From SZAS-79 sp038211455 (lineage in GTDB: Bacteria > Pseudomonadota > Gammaproteobacteria > Burkholderiales > SG8-39): DNA of 13,085 bases. The stretch is taken from the NCBI GenBank assembly GCA_038211455.1, contig JBBQVP010000122.1, positions 1 through 13,085 of the forward strand, in the 5' to 3' direction. Within the stretch, counting starts at the first letter, position 1; every line of letters begins with the position of its first letter. Both the position numbers and the translations under genes were made by a program. Below the pieces are notes generated by a model. That model made no database searches. It worked only from the letters and a program-made list of their open reading frames with translations, and was not told the origin of the DNA. Positions 7,008 through 13,085 of this stretch are shown piece after piece.

Positions 7008-7027
7008 GTGTATTGATATCGATACAC
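7008..7027. repeat. 20-bp near-perfect palindrome between convergent genes
   Basis: GTGTAT-T-GATATC-G-ATACAC is an inverted repeat with a GATATC centre and a single non-symmetric pair (T/G) at the seventh position from each end. It stands out as AT-rich in GC-rich surroundings. It lies 21 bases after the metW stop and 55 bases past the 3' end of the opposing gene. There is no T-tract and the stem is AT-rich, so it does not look like a standard terminator. It resembles a dimeric-repressor operator, but no promoter beside it is evident. The 96-base gap (6987-7082) holds nothing else that I recognise. Confidence 0.6.
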
Positions 7028-7082
7028 AAACTACCCGGGAAGCGGCTTTAGATGTTGGCTTCGATAAATAAATCTTTCAGAA

Positions 7083-7901
7083 TTACTTGCCTTTCCAGGG
7101 CGCAAGCAGCTTGACGACCTCGGCCCCCGGCGCGACGCTCTCCATCCAGCCGAAGCCGCCCGCCTGCATCTCCCGGCCGGCGCGCAGCAGTTCGCCGATC
7201 GCCGCGCGCGCCAAGGCGCCTCCGGTGCTGATCCGCTTCGCGCCGGCTGCGGCGAGGCTTGCGAGGGTCACGCCGGGCAGACCTGCAGCCAGCACATTCA
7301 CCGGCTTTTTCACCGCCCCGGTCACCGTGCGCACCTCGGCAAGGGTCTTCAGGCCAGGCGCATAGAGCACATCCGCCCCGGCCGCCTCGAACGCCTGCAG
7401 GCGGCGCAGCGTATCGTCCATGTCCATTCGCCCGCGCAGCAGGTTCTCGGCCCGCGCGGTCAGGGCGAACGGGAAATCAAGCGAGCGCGCGGCTTCCACT
7501 GCCGCCTGCACGCGCTCTACCGCGAGCGAAAAATCATAGATCGCGCTGCCGCTCCAGTCCTCGATCGACCCGCCGACCAGCCCCGCCTCGGCACCCCGCA
7601 GGATGGTGGCCGCGGCGGTCTTGGGATCGTCCGCAAAGCAGTTTTCAAGGTCCGCGCTCACCGGCAGATCAGTCGCAGCACAGAGCACCCGGCAGTGCGC
7701 TATTTTTTCCTCCAGCGTGACGGCCCCGTCTGCACGCCCGAGCGAGAACGCAAAGCCAGCGCTGGTGGTCGCCAGCGCCTCGAAGCCCAGCGCGGCAAGG
7801 AACCGGGCCGAACCCGCATCCCAGGGATTCGGGATGACGAACGCGCCTTCGCGCAAATGCAGGGTGCGCAGTTTTTCCGCTCTTTCACGCTGTGTCGCCA
7901 T
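7083..7901 (-). CDS. Isocitrate lyase/PEP mutase superfamily protein
   Basis: A 272-residue TIM-barrel enzyme of the PEP mutase/isocitrate lyase superfamily, whose members make or break C-C or P-C bonds next to a carboxylate using Mg2+. The N-terminal FVIPNPWDAGSARFLAALGF is followed by LATTSAGFAFSLG. The metal site is VSADLENCF (Asp84, Glu86) and GGSIEDWSG (Glu114). The catalytic-cysteine loop of true isocitrate or methylisocitrate lyases (K-K/R-C-G-H) is absent, so it is not AceA or PrpB; the subgroup's reaction is unknown to me. The start at 7901 is chosen over an upstream ATG at 7943 because GGAGGA lies 7 bases before it and MATQRERAEKLRTLH is the usual family N-terminus. It converges on metW and is divergent from the sigma-factor gene; no operon partner is visible. 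Confidence 0.87.
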   Translation of the reverse strand: MATQRERAEKLRTLHLREGAFVIPNPWDAGSARFLAALGFEALATTSAGFAFSLGRADGAVTLEEKIAHCRVLCAATDLPVSADLENCFADDPKTAAATILRGAEAGLVGGSIEDWSGSAIYDFSLAVERVQAAVEAARSLDFPFALTARAENLLRGRMDMDDTLRRLQAFEAAGADVLYAPGLKTLAEVRTVTGAVKKPVNVLAAGLPGVTLASLAAAGAKRISTGGALARAAIGELLRAGREMQAGGFGWMESVAPGAEVVKLLAPWKGK

Positions 7902-7908
7902 TGCTGCT

Positions 7909-7914
7909 TCCTCC
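7909..7914 (-). promoter_or_regulatory. Shine-Dalgarno (GGAGGA) deciding the start at 7901
   Basis: On the minus strand GGAGGA lies 7 bases upstream of the ATG at 7899-7901. It supports this start rather than the in-frame ATG 14 codons earlier (7941-7943), which has no such site. Confidence 0.75.
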
Positions 7915-8059
7915 GTGTCATTGACCGCCAGAGCCGCAATCATGCGCCATTCCCGATCAACCCCGAAACCCGGTTCGCAGCGTTAACCCTTCCATGCACG
8001 ACCTCTGCCTTGCGCTGGTTCCGGCGGCCGTTCCTCCCTGGACGGTACACTCCGGCGCC

Positions 8060-8632
8060 ATGGACCGGAAAGACACCGAGCTGGACGACGAATCGCTGAT
8101 GCATGCCTGGCGCACGGGCGACGCCGTGGCATTCGAGCGGCTCTACGGCCGGCACAAAGGCGGGGTGCTGCGCTACCTGCTGCGCCAGACCGGCAAGCGC
8201 GAGCTCGCCGAGGAACTGTTCCAGGATGTGTGGCTCAAAGTGGTCAATGCGCGCCTGGACTACGAAACCCGGGCGAGATTCAGTGCATGGCTGTACAGCA
8301 TCGCGCACAATCGGCTGATGGACCACTTCCGGCAACATTCGCGTGCGCGCCTGTCGAGCTACGAAGACGGGGCGGCGACCCTCGAGGAGCAACCCGCGGC
8401 ATCGCAGGCGCAACCGGAGCGGGCCTTCGAGCGCAAACAGGGCGCGCAAGAGCTTCTTCGCCTGCTGGATACCCTGCCCGCGGCGCAGCGCGAGGCGTTC
8501 GTGCTCCAGCAGGAAGGCGAACTGTCGGTCGAGGAGATCGCCGCCGCCACGGGTGTCAGCCGCGAAACCGCGAAGAGCCGCCTGCGCTATGCGCTGGCGA
8601 AGCTTCGCGCCGACATGAGGGAGCGGCCATGA
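8060..8632 (+). CDS. Sigma-70 family (ECF-like) RNA polymerase sigma factor
   Basis: A 190-residue group IV-type sigma factor. Region 2 (about residues 13-95) shows AFERLYGRHKGGVLRYLLRQ, the core-binding/-10 recognition segment AEELFQDVWLKVV and FSAWLYSIAHNRLMDHFR. Region 4 (about 131-188) shows LLDTLPAAQREAFVLQQ followed by a helix-turn-helix, SVEEIAAATGVSRETAKSRLRYALAKLR. There is no region 3 or long extension. The ATG at 8060 is chosen by alignment of the N-terminus; an in-frame ATG at 7994 would add 22 atypical residues. TACACT (8046-8051) just upstream could be a -10 box, but it has no partner -35. The stop overlaps the next gene's ATG (ATGA), so it is probably controlled by that membrane protein. 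The 158-base region 7902-8059 is the divergent intergenic region and holds no clear site. Target promoters are unknown. Confidence 0.92.
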   Translation: MDRKDTELDDESLMHAWRTGDAVAFERLYGRHKGGVLRYLLRQTGKRELAEELFQDVWLKVVNARLDYETRARFSAWLYSIAHNRLMDHFRQHSRARLSSYEDGAATLEEQPAASQAQPERAFERKQGAQELLRLLDTLPAAQREAFVLQQEGELSVEEIAAATGVSRETAKSRLRYALAKLRADMRERP

Positions 8633-9468
8633 GCAACCCCGGCGACCCGCGCGACGAGGAGCTGGCATCGCTCTACCGCGAATCGGCGCTCGAGCAGCCG
8701 CCGCCGGCGCTGGATGCGCGGATCCTCGCCGCGGCGCGCGCAACCGCAACACCGGCGCGAGAGGACTCAACCCCGCCACGCACGACGTCCTGGCTGAACC
8801 GCTGGCGGCTCCCGTTCGCGCTCGCCGCGACGGTGCTGATGACCTCGACTCTGACTCTGATGGTGCGCGAACAAAAGGTGGACGAGATTGCGGTGGATGG
8901 AGTCCCGGTGGGCAGGGCTGCGCCGGCGACGGAAACGCCGCGCGCTGTGGAACAGGCGGCTGAGGCCAGGCAGCCAGCACCCGCAGCATCCACGCGCAAG
9001 TCGGCGCCGGCCGCCGCGGCTACCGCCCCGCAAGCCGCCGCACGCGCGCCGGACCGTTCGGCGCGCGACAATGCCGGCGGCAGCGCTCATAAGCCTGAAG
9101 CCGGGTCGGACGCGCCCTCCCGCGAGCAGGGCAACAGCAGAAATCTTGCGAAGGACCAGCCCGGTGCGGACGCGGCAGCAAAGACCGCCAGCCCTACCGC
9201 GACGCAATCCCGTCCCGCCACACCCGCGGCACCCGCCGCACTTTCCGCCCCCACCCCCGCTGCCGCCAGCACCGAGCGCGGGTTGCGCAGGGAGAACTCT
9301 GCAAGTTCAGCAGAAAGCGGCGGTCCCGACCTGAGCCCGGAACACTGGCTGGACCGGATTCGCGCCTTGCGCCGCGAAGGCCGGACTATCGAGGCCGACG
9401 CCAGCCTCGCGCAATTCAGAAAGCACTACCCGCAATTCCCGCTGCCGGACGACATGCGGCAGCCTTAA
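8629..9468 (+). CDS. Single-pass membrane protein, putative anti-sigma factor
   Basis: A 279-residue protein translationally coupled to the sigma factor by a 4-base overlap. It has a short cytoplasmic N-terminus with EELASLYRESALEQPPPALDARILAAARA (residues 10-38, read in parts), then one transmembrane helix at about 61-79 after WLNRWR. A long Ala/Pro/Ser/Thr-rich, low-complexity periplasmic linker spans roughly 85-232, and a compact C-terminal segment (about 234-276) contains HWLDRIRALRREGRTIEA and FRKHYPQFPLP. The position after an ECF-like sigma gene and the topology are those of an anti-sigma factor. However, there is no H-x3-C-x2-C zinc motif and no RskA-type domain that I recognise, so the role is inferred. 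The C-terminal segment is probably the periplasmic sensing or interaction module. A lipoprotein gene follows after 54 bases. Confidence 0.72.
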   Translation: MSNPGDPRDEELASLYRESALEQPPPALDARILAAARATATPAREDSTPPRTTSWLNRWRLPFALAATVLMTSTLTLMVREQKVDEIAVDGVPVGRAAPATETPRAVEQAAEARQPAPAASTRKSAPAAAATAPQAAARAPDRSARDNAGGSAHKPEAGSDAPSREQGNSRNLAKDQPGADAAAKTASPTATQSRPATPAAPAALSAPTPAAASTERGLRRENSASSAESGGPDLSPEHWLDRIRALRREGRTIEADASLAQFRKHYPQFPLPDDMRQP

Positions 9469-9512
9469 CCCCGTTTTCCGCCGCGCGGCGTTTATGTGGA
9501 TGTCCTTCAACC

Positions 9513-9516
9513 GGAG
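9513..9516 (+). promoter_or_regulatory. Shine-Dalgarno (GGAG) deciding the lipoprotein start
   Basis: GGAG lies 6 bases before the ATG at 9523. It supports this start over the in-frame upstream start at 9496, which would place nine extra residues in front of the signal peptide and weaken it. Confidence 0.7.
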
Positions 9517-9522
9517 ATCACC

Positions 9523-10359
9523 ATGAACAAACTGCTCGTCGTATTGCTGGGGTTCACCTTGTCAGGCTGCGCCGCACCGGGCGTGGCAGGATCGCTCGCC
9601 GACCTGTCCGTCATTGACCGCTCGACCGGGGCGCGCCTGCCTACCTACGTCCATCGAGGGCGGCTCTGGATCGCCGGCACGCCTGGCAACAAGTACGCCG
9701 TTGCCGTCGAGAACAGGACCGGGGAGCGCGTGATGACCGTGGTTTCGGTGGACGGCGTCAACGTGGTGACCGGCGAGACCGCCGCACCGGCGCAGAACGG
9801 CTATGTGCTTGATCCCGGCATGCACTATGAAATCACCGGCTGGCGAAAGAGCACTCGCGAAGTCGCGGCCTTCGTATTCACCGCGCTGCCCGAGAGCTAT
9901 GCCGCGCGCACCGGCCGGGCCGACAACGTCGGCGTAATCGGCATGGCGGTGTATCGCGAATGGAACCCGCCGCGGCCGGCCATTGCCCCCCAGCCTCGAC
10001 CGTATTCCCATGCCGACGCGCTGTCGCGCGCACCGTCGGATAACAGCATGGCGGAATCCAGCCGCCGGGACGCACCGGCCTCCGCAGCCGCGTCTGCCGG
10101 GGCGTCGGCCAAAAGCGAGATCGCGCGGTCGCAAGCCGCGGAACGCATCGGCACCGGGCACGGCGAGCGCGAAGGCTCGCAGGTCGGCTACACGCAATTC
10201 CGCCGCGCCGACACGCGACCGAACGAAATGCTGACGCTCTACTACGATAGTTACGCCAACCTGCTGGCGCGCGGCATCATTCCGTCGCCGCGCCGGCACG
10301 TGCCCGTGCCTGTCCCGTTTCCGGGGGATGCCGGCTTCGTGCCGGACCCGCGCGGCTGA
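9523..10359 (+). CDS. Lipoprotein of uncharacterised family
   Basis: A 278-residue protein with a lipoprotein signal peptide, MNKLLVVLLGFTLSGC. Cys16 follows the lipobox L-S-G-C; the next residue is Ala, which fits outer-membrane sorting. The mature N-terminal domain (about 25-147) has LADLSVIDRSTGARLPTY, WIAGTPGNKYAVAVENRTGE, VVSVDGVNVVTGE and ESYAARTGRADNVGVIGMAVY and looks like a beta-rich domain. A Ser/Ala-rich linker (about 150-205) leads to a C-terminal segment, RIGTGHGEREGSQVGYTQF and LTLYYDSYANLLARGII (209-252). I recognise the pattern as recurrent near sigma-factor genes in proteobacteria but know no function. It lies 54 bases after the anti-sigma-like gene with no terminator between, so it is probably co-transcribed. 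It converges on the ampG-like gene with 9 bases between stops. A 6-bp hairpin at 10346-10366 has no T-tract. Confidence 0.75.
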   Translation: MNKLLVVLLGFTLSGCAAPGVAGSLADLSVIDRSTGARLPTYVHRGRLWIAGTPGNKYAVAVENRTGERVMTVVSVDGVNVVTGETAAPAQNGYVLDPGMHYEITGWRKSTREVAAFVFTALPESYAARTGRADNVGVIGMAVYREWNPPRPAIAPQPRPYSHADALSRAPSDNSMAESSRRDAPASAAASAGASAKSEIARSQAAERIGTGHGEREGSQVGYTQFRRADTRPNEMLTLYYDSYANLLARGIIPSPRRHVPVPVPFPGDAGFVPDPRG

Positions 10360-10368
10360 GGCGGGTGT

Positions 10369-11619
10369 TCAGCCCTCCGGGGTCGTGTCCAGCGCCTCGA
10401 TGCGCGCGCGCACCCACCAGAGCATCGCGACACCCGGCAGGGCGATCAGGAAGGTGATGAAGAAGAACGTGGTCCACGCCAGGCTCGCCGCCATGTAACC
10501 CGCGGCGGGCCCGACGTAGACCCGCCCGACGGCGGCGAGCGCCGAGAGCAGGGCGTATTGGGTGGCTGAATGGCGCCGGTCGCACAGGGCCATCAGCAGC
10601 GCGACGAACGCCGCCGTTCCCATCCCGCCGCACAGGTTCTCGGCGCCGATCGCCGCGATCATCAGCGGATAGTTCTTGCCCGCGATGGCCACCGCCATGA
10701 ACCCCAGGTTGGTCACCGCCTGCAGCACCCCGAACAGGAGCAGCGAGCGGTACAGGCGCAAGTGCGCGATCAGCGCGCCACCTGCGAACGCGCCCAGGAT
10801 CGTCGCCACCAGTCCGAGGCCCTTGTTGATCGCCCCCACGTCGGTCGCCGAAAACCCGGCGCCGCGGATCAGGAACGCCGTCGACAGGCTGCCGGCAAAG
10901 GCATCGCCAAGCTTGTAAAGCACTACCAGGGCAAGCAGCGTCCAGGCCCCGTTGCGGGAAAAATACTCGGCGAGCGGCTCTTTCACGGCGGCCGCCAGAG
11001 TCCGGGGCGGCGTCCCAGCGACCGGCGGCTCGAGCGCGTTCCAGGTTGCGATGATGCCGACCGCCATCAGCCCGGCCATCAGAAAGTAGGTTGCCGTCCA
11101 GCCCAGCACGCTGTCAGCCAGCACGAGGGCGAGGCCGCCGGAGACAAGCATCGCGATGCGGTATCCGAACACCGACACGGCGGCTCCCGCGCCGCGCTCC
11201 TCGGCCGCCAGACTGTCGGCACGGAACGCGTCGAACACGATGTCCTGGGAGGCCGACAGAAAGGCAACCAACAGCGCGAGCCCGGCCAGCAGCCAGGGGG
11301 CGTCGCGCGGCGAGAGCGTCCCCATGACGGCGATTGCCACCGCCAGCAAGACCTGGGTCAGCACCAGCCAGCCGCGCCGCCGGCCCAGAAAAGGCAGCGC
11401 AAACCGGTCCATCAGCGGTGCCCACAGGAACTTGTAGGTATAGGGCTGGCCGACCAGCGCGAACCAGCCGATGGTCGTCAAGTCCACCCCCTCGACGGTC
11501 AGCCAGGCCTGCAGGGTGCCAGCGGTCAGGGCGAGCGGGAGTCCCGAGGAGAACCCCAGGAGCAGCAGGAGCAGGATCTTCCGGCTGCGGAAGACGAGGA
11601 GTGTGTCCGCGAAAGGCAT
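10369..11619 (-). CDS. ampG: AmpG-like muropeptide MFS transporter
   Basis: A 416-residue inner-membrane major facilitator protein of the AmpG group, which imports GlcNAc-anhydroMurNAc (peptides) for cell-wall recycling. Near the N-terminus it has LLLLLLGFSSGLPLALTAGTLQ and GWFALVGQPYTYKFLWAPLMDR, the classic AmpG start. These are followed by FLSASQDIVFDAFRADSL, GYRIAMLVSGGLALVLAD, and in the C-terminal half LYKLGDAF, GFSATDVGAINKGLG and AENLCGGMGTAAFVALLMALC. About 12 membrane helices fit the length. It is shorter than E. coli AmpG (491), lacking the C-terminal extension. The ATG at 11619 is chosen because transmembrane helix 1 follows closely; the frame stays open to a TTG at 11727 but reads as a polar, Arg-rich non-family stretch. 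There is no clear Shine-Dalgarno. TACAAT about 13 bases before the start could be a -10 box, but no -35 is seen. Confidence 0.88.
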   Translation of the reverse strand: MPFADTLLVFRSRKILLLLLLGFSSGLPLALTAGTLQAWLTVEGVDLTTIGWFALVGQPYTYKFLWAPLMDRFALPFLGRRRGWLVLTQVLLAVAIAVMGTLSPRDAPWLLAGLALLVAFLSASQDIVFDAFRADSLAAEERGAGAAVSVFGYRIAMLVSGGLALVLADSVLGWTATYFLMAGLMAVGIIATWNALEPPVAGTPPRTLAAAVKEPLAEYFSRNGAWTLLALVVLYKLGDAFAGSLSTAFLIRGAGFSATDVGAINKGLGLVATILGAFAGGALIAHLRLYRSLLLFGVLQAVTNLGFMAVAIAGKNYPLMIAAIGAENLCGGMGTAAFVALLMALCDRRHSATQYALLSALAAVGRVYVGPAAGYMAASLAWTTFFFITFLIALPGVAMLWWVRARIEALDTTPEG

Positions 11620-11857
11620 GGGATTTGCCGCGATTGTACCGGTCGGCTGTCTGCCCGGCGGCCGAACCCGCGCCTTATGCCTCCGGGTACCGTTCGTCGC
11701 TTGTGTTGCACTATGTGCCCCCGGCAATTGCCTCAGCGGGGAAAAATCGGTAGCCTTACGGTACGTTTCCGCGCCGCATCATTTGACGACAACGCACAGC
11801 GAGAGTCGGGCGGCCGGATCTTCCGCAGTAGCGCACACTCACTAAAGAACACACATC

Positions 11858-12178
11858 ATGAATGCAACCAATGCAGACGGCCAGGTTTCCAGGCAAAAAC
11901 TCGTCACCGATCTCAAGGTTCTGATCGGCGACACCGAAGAACTCCTCAAGGCCACCGCGGGTCAGGCCGGCGAGAAAGTCGCCGTAGCGCGCGAGCGTAT
12001 CCAGGCATCTCTCGCCGTGTACAAGGAAAAACTCCTTGACGCCGAGCAGGCGCTTCTGGAGAAGACCAAGGAAGCGGCGCGCGCGACCGACGAATATGTG
12101 CACGAGCACCCCTGGCAGGCCGTGGGCGTCGCCGCAGGCGTCGGCTTCCTGCTCGGCCTGCTCGTCAGCCGCCGCTAA
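11858..12178 (+). CDS. DUF883 (ElaB/YqjD/YgaM-like) membrane-anchored protein
   Basis: A 106-residue protein of the DUF883 family. An amphipathic, charged helical body (about 12-82, e.g. LVTDLKVLIGDTEELLKAT and RERIQASLAVYKEKLL) ends in the family hallmark DEYVHEHPWQAVGVAAGVGF. A C-terminal transmembrane anchor (about 87-104) finishes with SRR. E. coli YqjD and relatives are inner-membrane proteins that bind ribosomes in stationary phase; the same role here is inferred. It is the first gene of a compact trio; the YqjE-like gene starts 12 bases after its stop, as in the E. coli yqjD-yqjE-yqjK order. The 238-base upstream region (11620-11857), shared divergently with ampG, contains three GTACCG/CGGTAC words but no convincing promoter. 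Confidence 0.9.
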   Translation: MNATNADGQVSRQKLVTDLKVLIGDTEELLKATAGQAGEKVAVARERIQASLAVYKEKLLDAEQALLEKTKEAARATDEYVHEHPWQAVGVAAGVGFLLGLLVSRR

Positions 12179-12190
12179 CCTCCCGACAAA

Positions 12191-12583
12191 ATGAGCGACA
12201 GCGGCGGCACGCCGCGCGAGGAGCCAGCGACATCGGCGGTCCGCTCGGTCGTTCGCTCGCTGCTTTCGTTCGCGGAGACCCGCGCACGCATCGCTGCGAG
12301 CGAATTCGAGGAGCAGCTCCTTCGTCTGCTTGAGGTCGCGGTATGGGCAATCGCTGCGCTGTTCCTAGCCGCCATTGCGCTGCTCCTGTTATCGCTTTTC
12401 ATCGTGCTCGTCTTCTGGGATTCGAACCGGCTGCTTGCCGCGGGGCTGCTTGCCGCGCTGTATGCCTCGGCCGCCGGATTCAGCGTGGTGATGGTCCGCA
12501 AATGCCTTGCCGCCCGGCCTAAATTTCTTGCGGCGACGCTGGCCGAACTCGAAAAAGACCGCGAAAGGATGCGCACGTCGTGA
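12191..12583 (+). CDS. YqjE-like (DUF1469, phage holin family) membrane protein
   Basis: A 130-residue protein with an amphipathic N-terminus (SAVRSVVRSLLSFAETRARIAASEFEEQ in outline, about 15-42), a membrane helix at about 48-76 (rich in Ala/Leu) and a second at about 81-102. A charged cytoplasmic tail ends EKDRERMRTS. This architecture and the SLLSFAETRARIAASE segment match the YqjE/DUF1469 family, which databases often label 'phage holin family'. There is no phage context here, and holin activity should not be inferred. The stop overlaps the GTG of the next gene (GTGA). Function is unknown; the conserved link to DUF883 suggests a membrane or stress role. Confidence 0.85.
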   Translation: MSDSGGTPREEPATSAVRSVVRSLLSFAETRARIAASEFEEQLLRLLEVAVWAIAALFLAAIALLLLSLFIVLVFWDSNRLLAAGLLAALYASAAGFSVVMVRKCLAARPKFLAATLAELEKDRERMRTS

Positions 12584-12900
12584 TCCGCGAAAAACTTCTC
12601 GCCCTGCGTGAACGTCGCGCAGGGCTCGTCGCGCGCGCCGCGCAGCAGCGCGAAAGCATGCATGTCCTAGTCGCGCGCGCCGAGGCCGCCACTGCCTGGT
12701 TCGATCGCGCTCGCGCGCTCCTTGGCAAGGCTCGCGAGCATCCGGTGTGGATCGCGGTCGCAGTGGCACTGTTCGTCGCTCTGCGGCCGCGCAAGTCGCT
12801 CAGGCTGCTGGCGGCTGGAATTTCAGTCTGGCGCGGCTGGCGCAACCTGCGCGCCGCGCTCGAACGCATGGGGCCGCAGCAGCCGGCCCGCAGTGTGTAG
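12580..12900 (+). CDS. YqjK-like membrane protein
   Basis: A 106-residue, very basic protein starting with GTG that overlaps the YqjE-like stop by 4 bases. The N-terminal helix (IREKLLALRERRAGLVARAA) is Arg-rich, and one probable membrane helix lies at about 56-68 (VWIAVAVALFVAL). The tail contains LRLLAAGISVWRGWRNLRAAL, a pattern seen in YqjK-type proteins. The gene order DUF883, YqjE, YqjK is the main support. No enzymatic motif is visible. The family's role is unknown, although in enterobacteria the cluster is associated with stress and stationary phase. Confidence 0.72.
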   Translation: MIREKLLALRERRAGLVARAAQQRESMHVLVARAEAATAWFDRARALLGKAREHPVWIAVAVALFVALRPRKSLRLLAAGISVWRGWRNLRAALERMGPQQPARSV

Positions 12901-12927
12901 TACTACTCCCAACAGGACCTTCCCGAC

Positions 12928-13085
12928 ATGGCCTTCCCGCCGCGAGTCGTGCGCAGCGCATGGGATCTTGCAGAACGCGAGCGCCGCGCGCTGCTAGCCG
13001 AAATGGTGCAGGTCAGCGGGTTGATGCCGCTGCTCATGAAGCCGCGCAACAAGCAGAAATGGAGCGACGCAGACCTGCGCGAGCT
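12928..13085 (+). CDS. Unrecognised protein, N-terminal part (runs off the right edge)
   Basis: An open frame from the ATG at 12928 to the window end (52 complete codons, no stop). It begins MAFPPRVVRSAWDLAERERR and continues through ALLAEMVQVSGLMPLLMKPRNK to QKWSDADLREL. The start lies 27 bases after the YqjK-like stop, with a weak AGGA (12914-12917) 10 bases upstream. Composition is helical and charged, like its neighbours. I do not recognise the family with certainty. It is likely a further member of the yqj-like operon, possibly a membrane protein whose hydrophobic part lies beyond the edge. Confidence 0.6.
   Translation, partial: MAFPPRVVRSAWDLAERERRALLAEMVQVSGLMPLLMKPRNKQKWSDADLRE

Noticed and set aside
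10346..10366. Hairpin between the lipoprotein and ampG stops as a bidirectional terminator
   Set aside because: Only 6 bp with no T-tract on either strand.
11728..11756. Possible promoter TTGCCT-17-TAGCCT before the DUF883 gene
   Set aside because: Each box matches only 3 of 6 consensus positions and the predicted leader would be about 95 bases with no support; too weak to list.
11783..11788. TTGACG as a -35 box before the DUF883 gene
   Set aside because: No acceptable -10 box at 16-18 bases downstream (TCGGGC at the 17-base position).
10570..12039. A 489-codon plus-strand open frame antisense to ampG and running into the DUF883 gene
   Set aside because: It overlaps two well-supported genes in other frames and reads as Gln/Arg/Gly-rich sequence with no domain.
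12191..12583. Phage holin and hence a prophage remnant
   Set aside because: The family label is historical. The gene sits in a conserved chromosomal yqj-like order and no phage genes are near.
1..13085. tRNA, rRNA, CRISPR array, insertion sequence or transposase
   Set aside because: Gaps between genes are short and I saw no tRNA-like arms, spaced direct repeats or transposase motifs.

Overview
The window is GC-rich chromosomal DNA from a proteobacterium, most likely a betaproteobacterium. The evidence for this is an EIIA-Man/HPr/EI regulatory PTS cluster without a permease, a metX-metW pair with a succinyltransferase-type MetX, and a yqjD/yqjE/yqjK-like trio. Genes are tightly packed, often with 4-base stop/start overlaps, and nothing looks like a prophage, insertion sequence or CRISPR array. 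Species-level placement is not possible from the sequence alone.

Left third (1-5079, all +): the 3' part of a mannose-family PTS EIIA, HPr and enzyme I form a phosphorelay with no visible sugar permease, so it is probably regulatory. The ptsI stop overlaps the start of a class III (CaiB/BaiF) CoA-transferase. That gene is followed, after a strong Shine-Dalgarno, by a full-length altronate/galactarate dehydratase-family enzyme. The two catabolic-type genes therefore appear to sit in the PTS transcript.

Centre-left (5076-6986, +): a methionine unit. A promoter with a perfect TTGACA -35 box overlaps the garD-like stop codon. It is followed by an RNA leader that looks like a SAM-II riboswitch aptamer (about 5117-5170), then a strong intrinsic terminator (5180-5216), then metX and metW with a GTGA overlap. 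A segment inside the aptamer is complementary to the loop and 3' arm of the terminator, which gives a plausible SAM-dependent termination/antitermination switch. This is the most informative regulatory element in the window.

Centre (6987-10359): a minus-strand isocitrate lyase/PEP mutase superfamily enzyme converges on metW. On the other strand, divergent from it, is a three-gene cassette: a sigma-70 family (ECF-like) factor, a one-TM protein that resembles an anti-sigma or envelope regulator but has no zinc motif, and a lipoprotein of an uncharacterised family. I read these three as a candidate envelope signalling system whose signal and regulon are unknown.

Right (10369-13085): a minus-strand AmpG-like muropeptide permease converges on the lipoprotein gene with only 9 bases between stop codons. 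A 238-base divergent intergenic region then leads to a DUF883 (ElaB/YqjD-like) membrane-anchored protein, a YqjE-like two-TM protein, a YqjK-like one-TM protein, and the start of an unrecognised gene that runs off the right edge.
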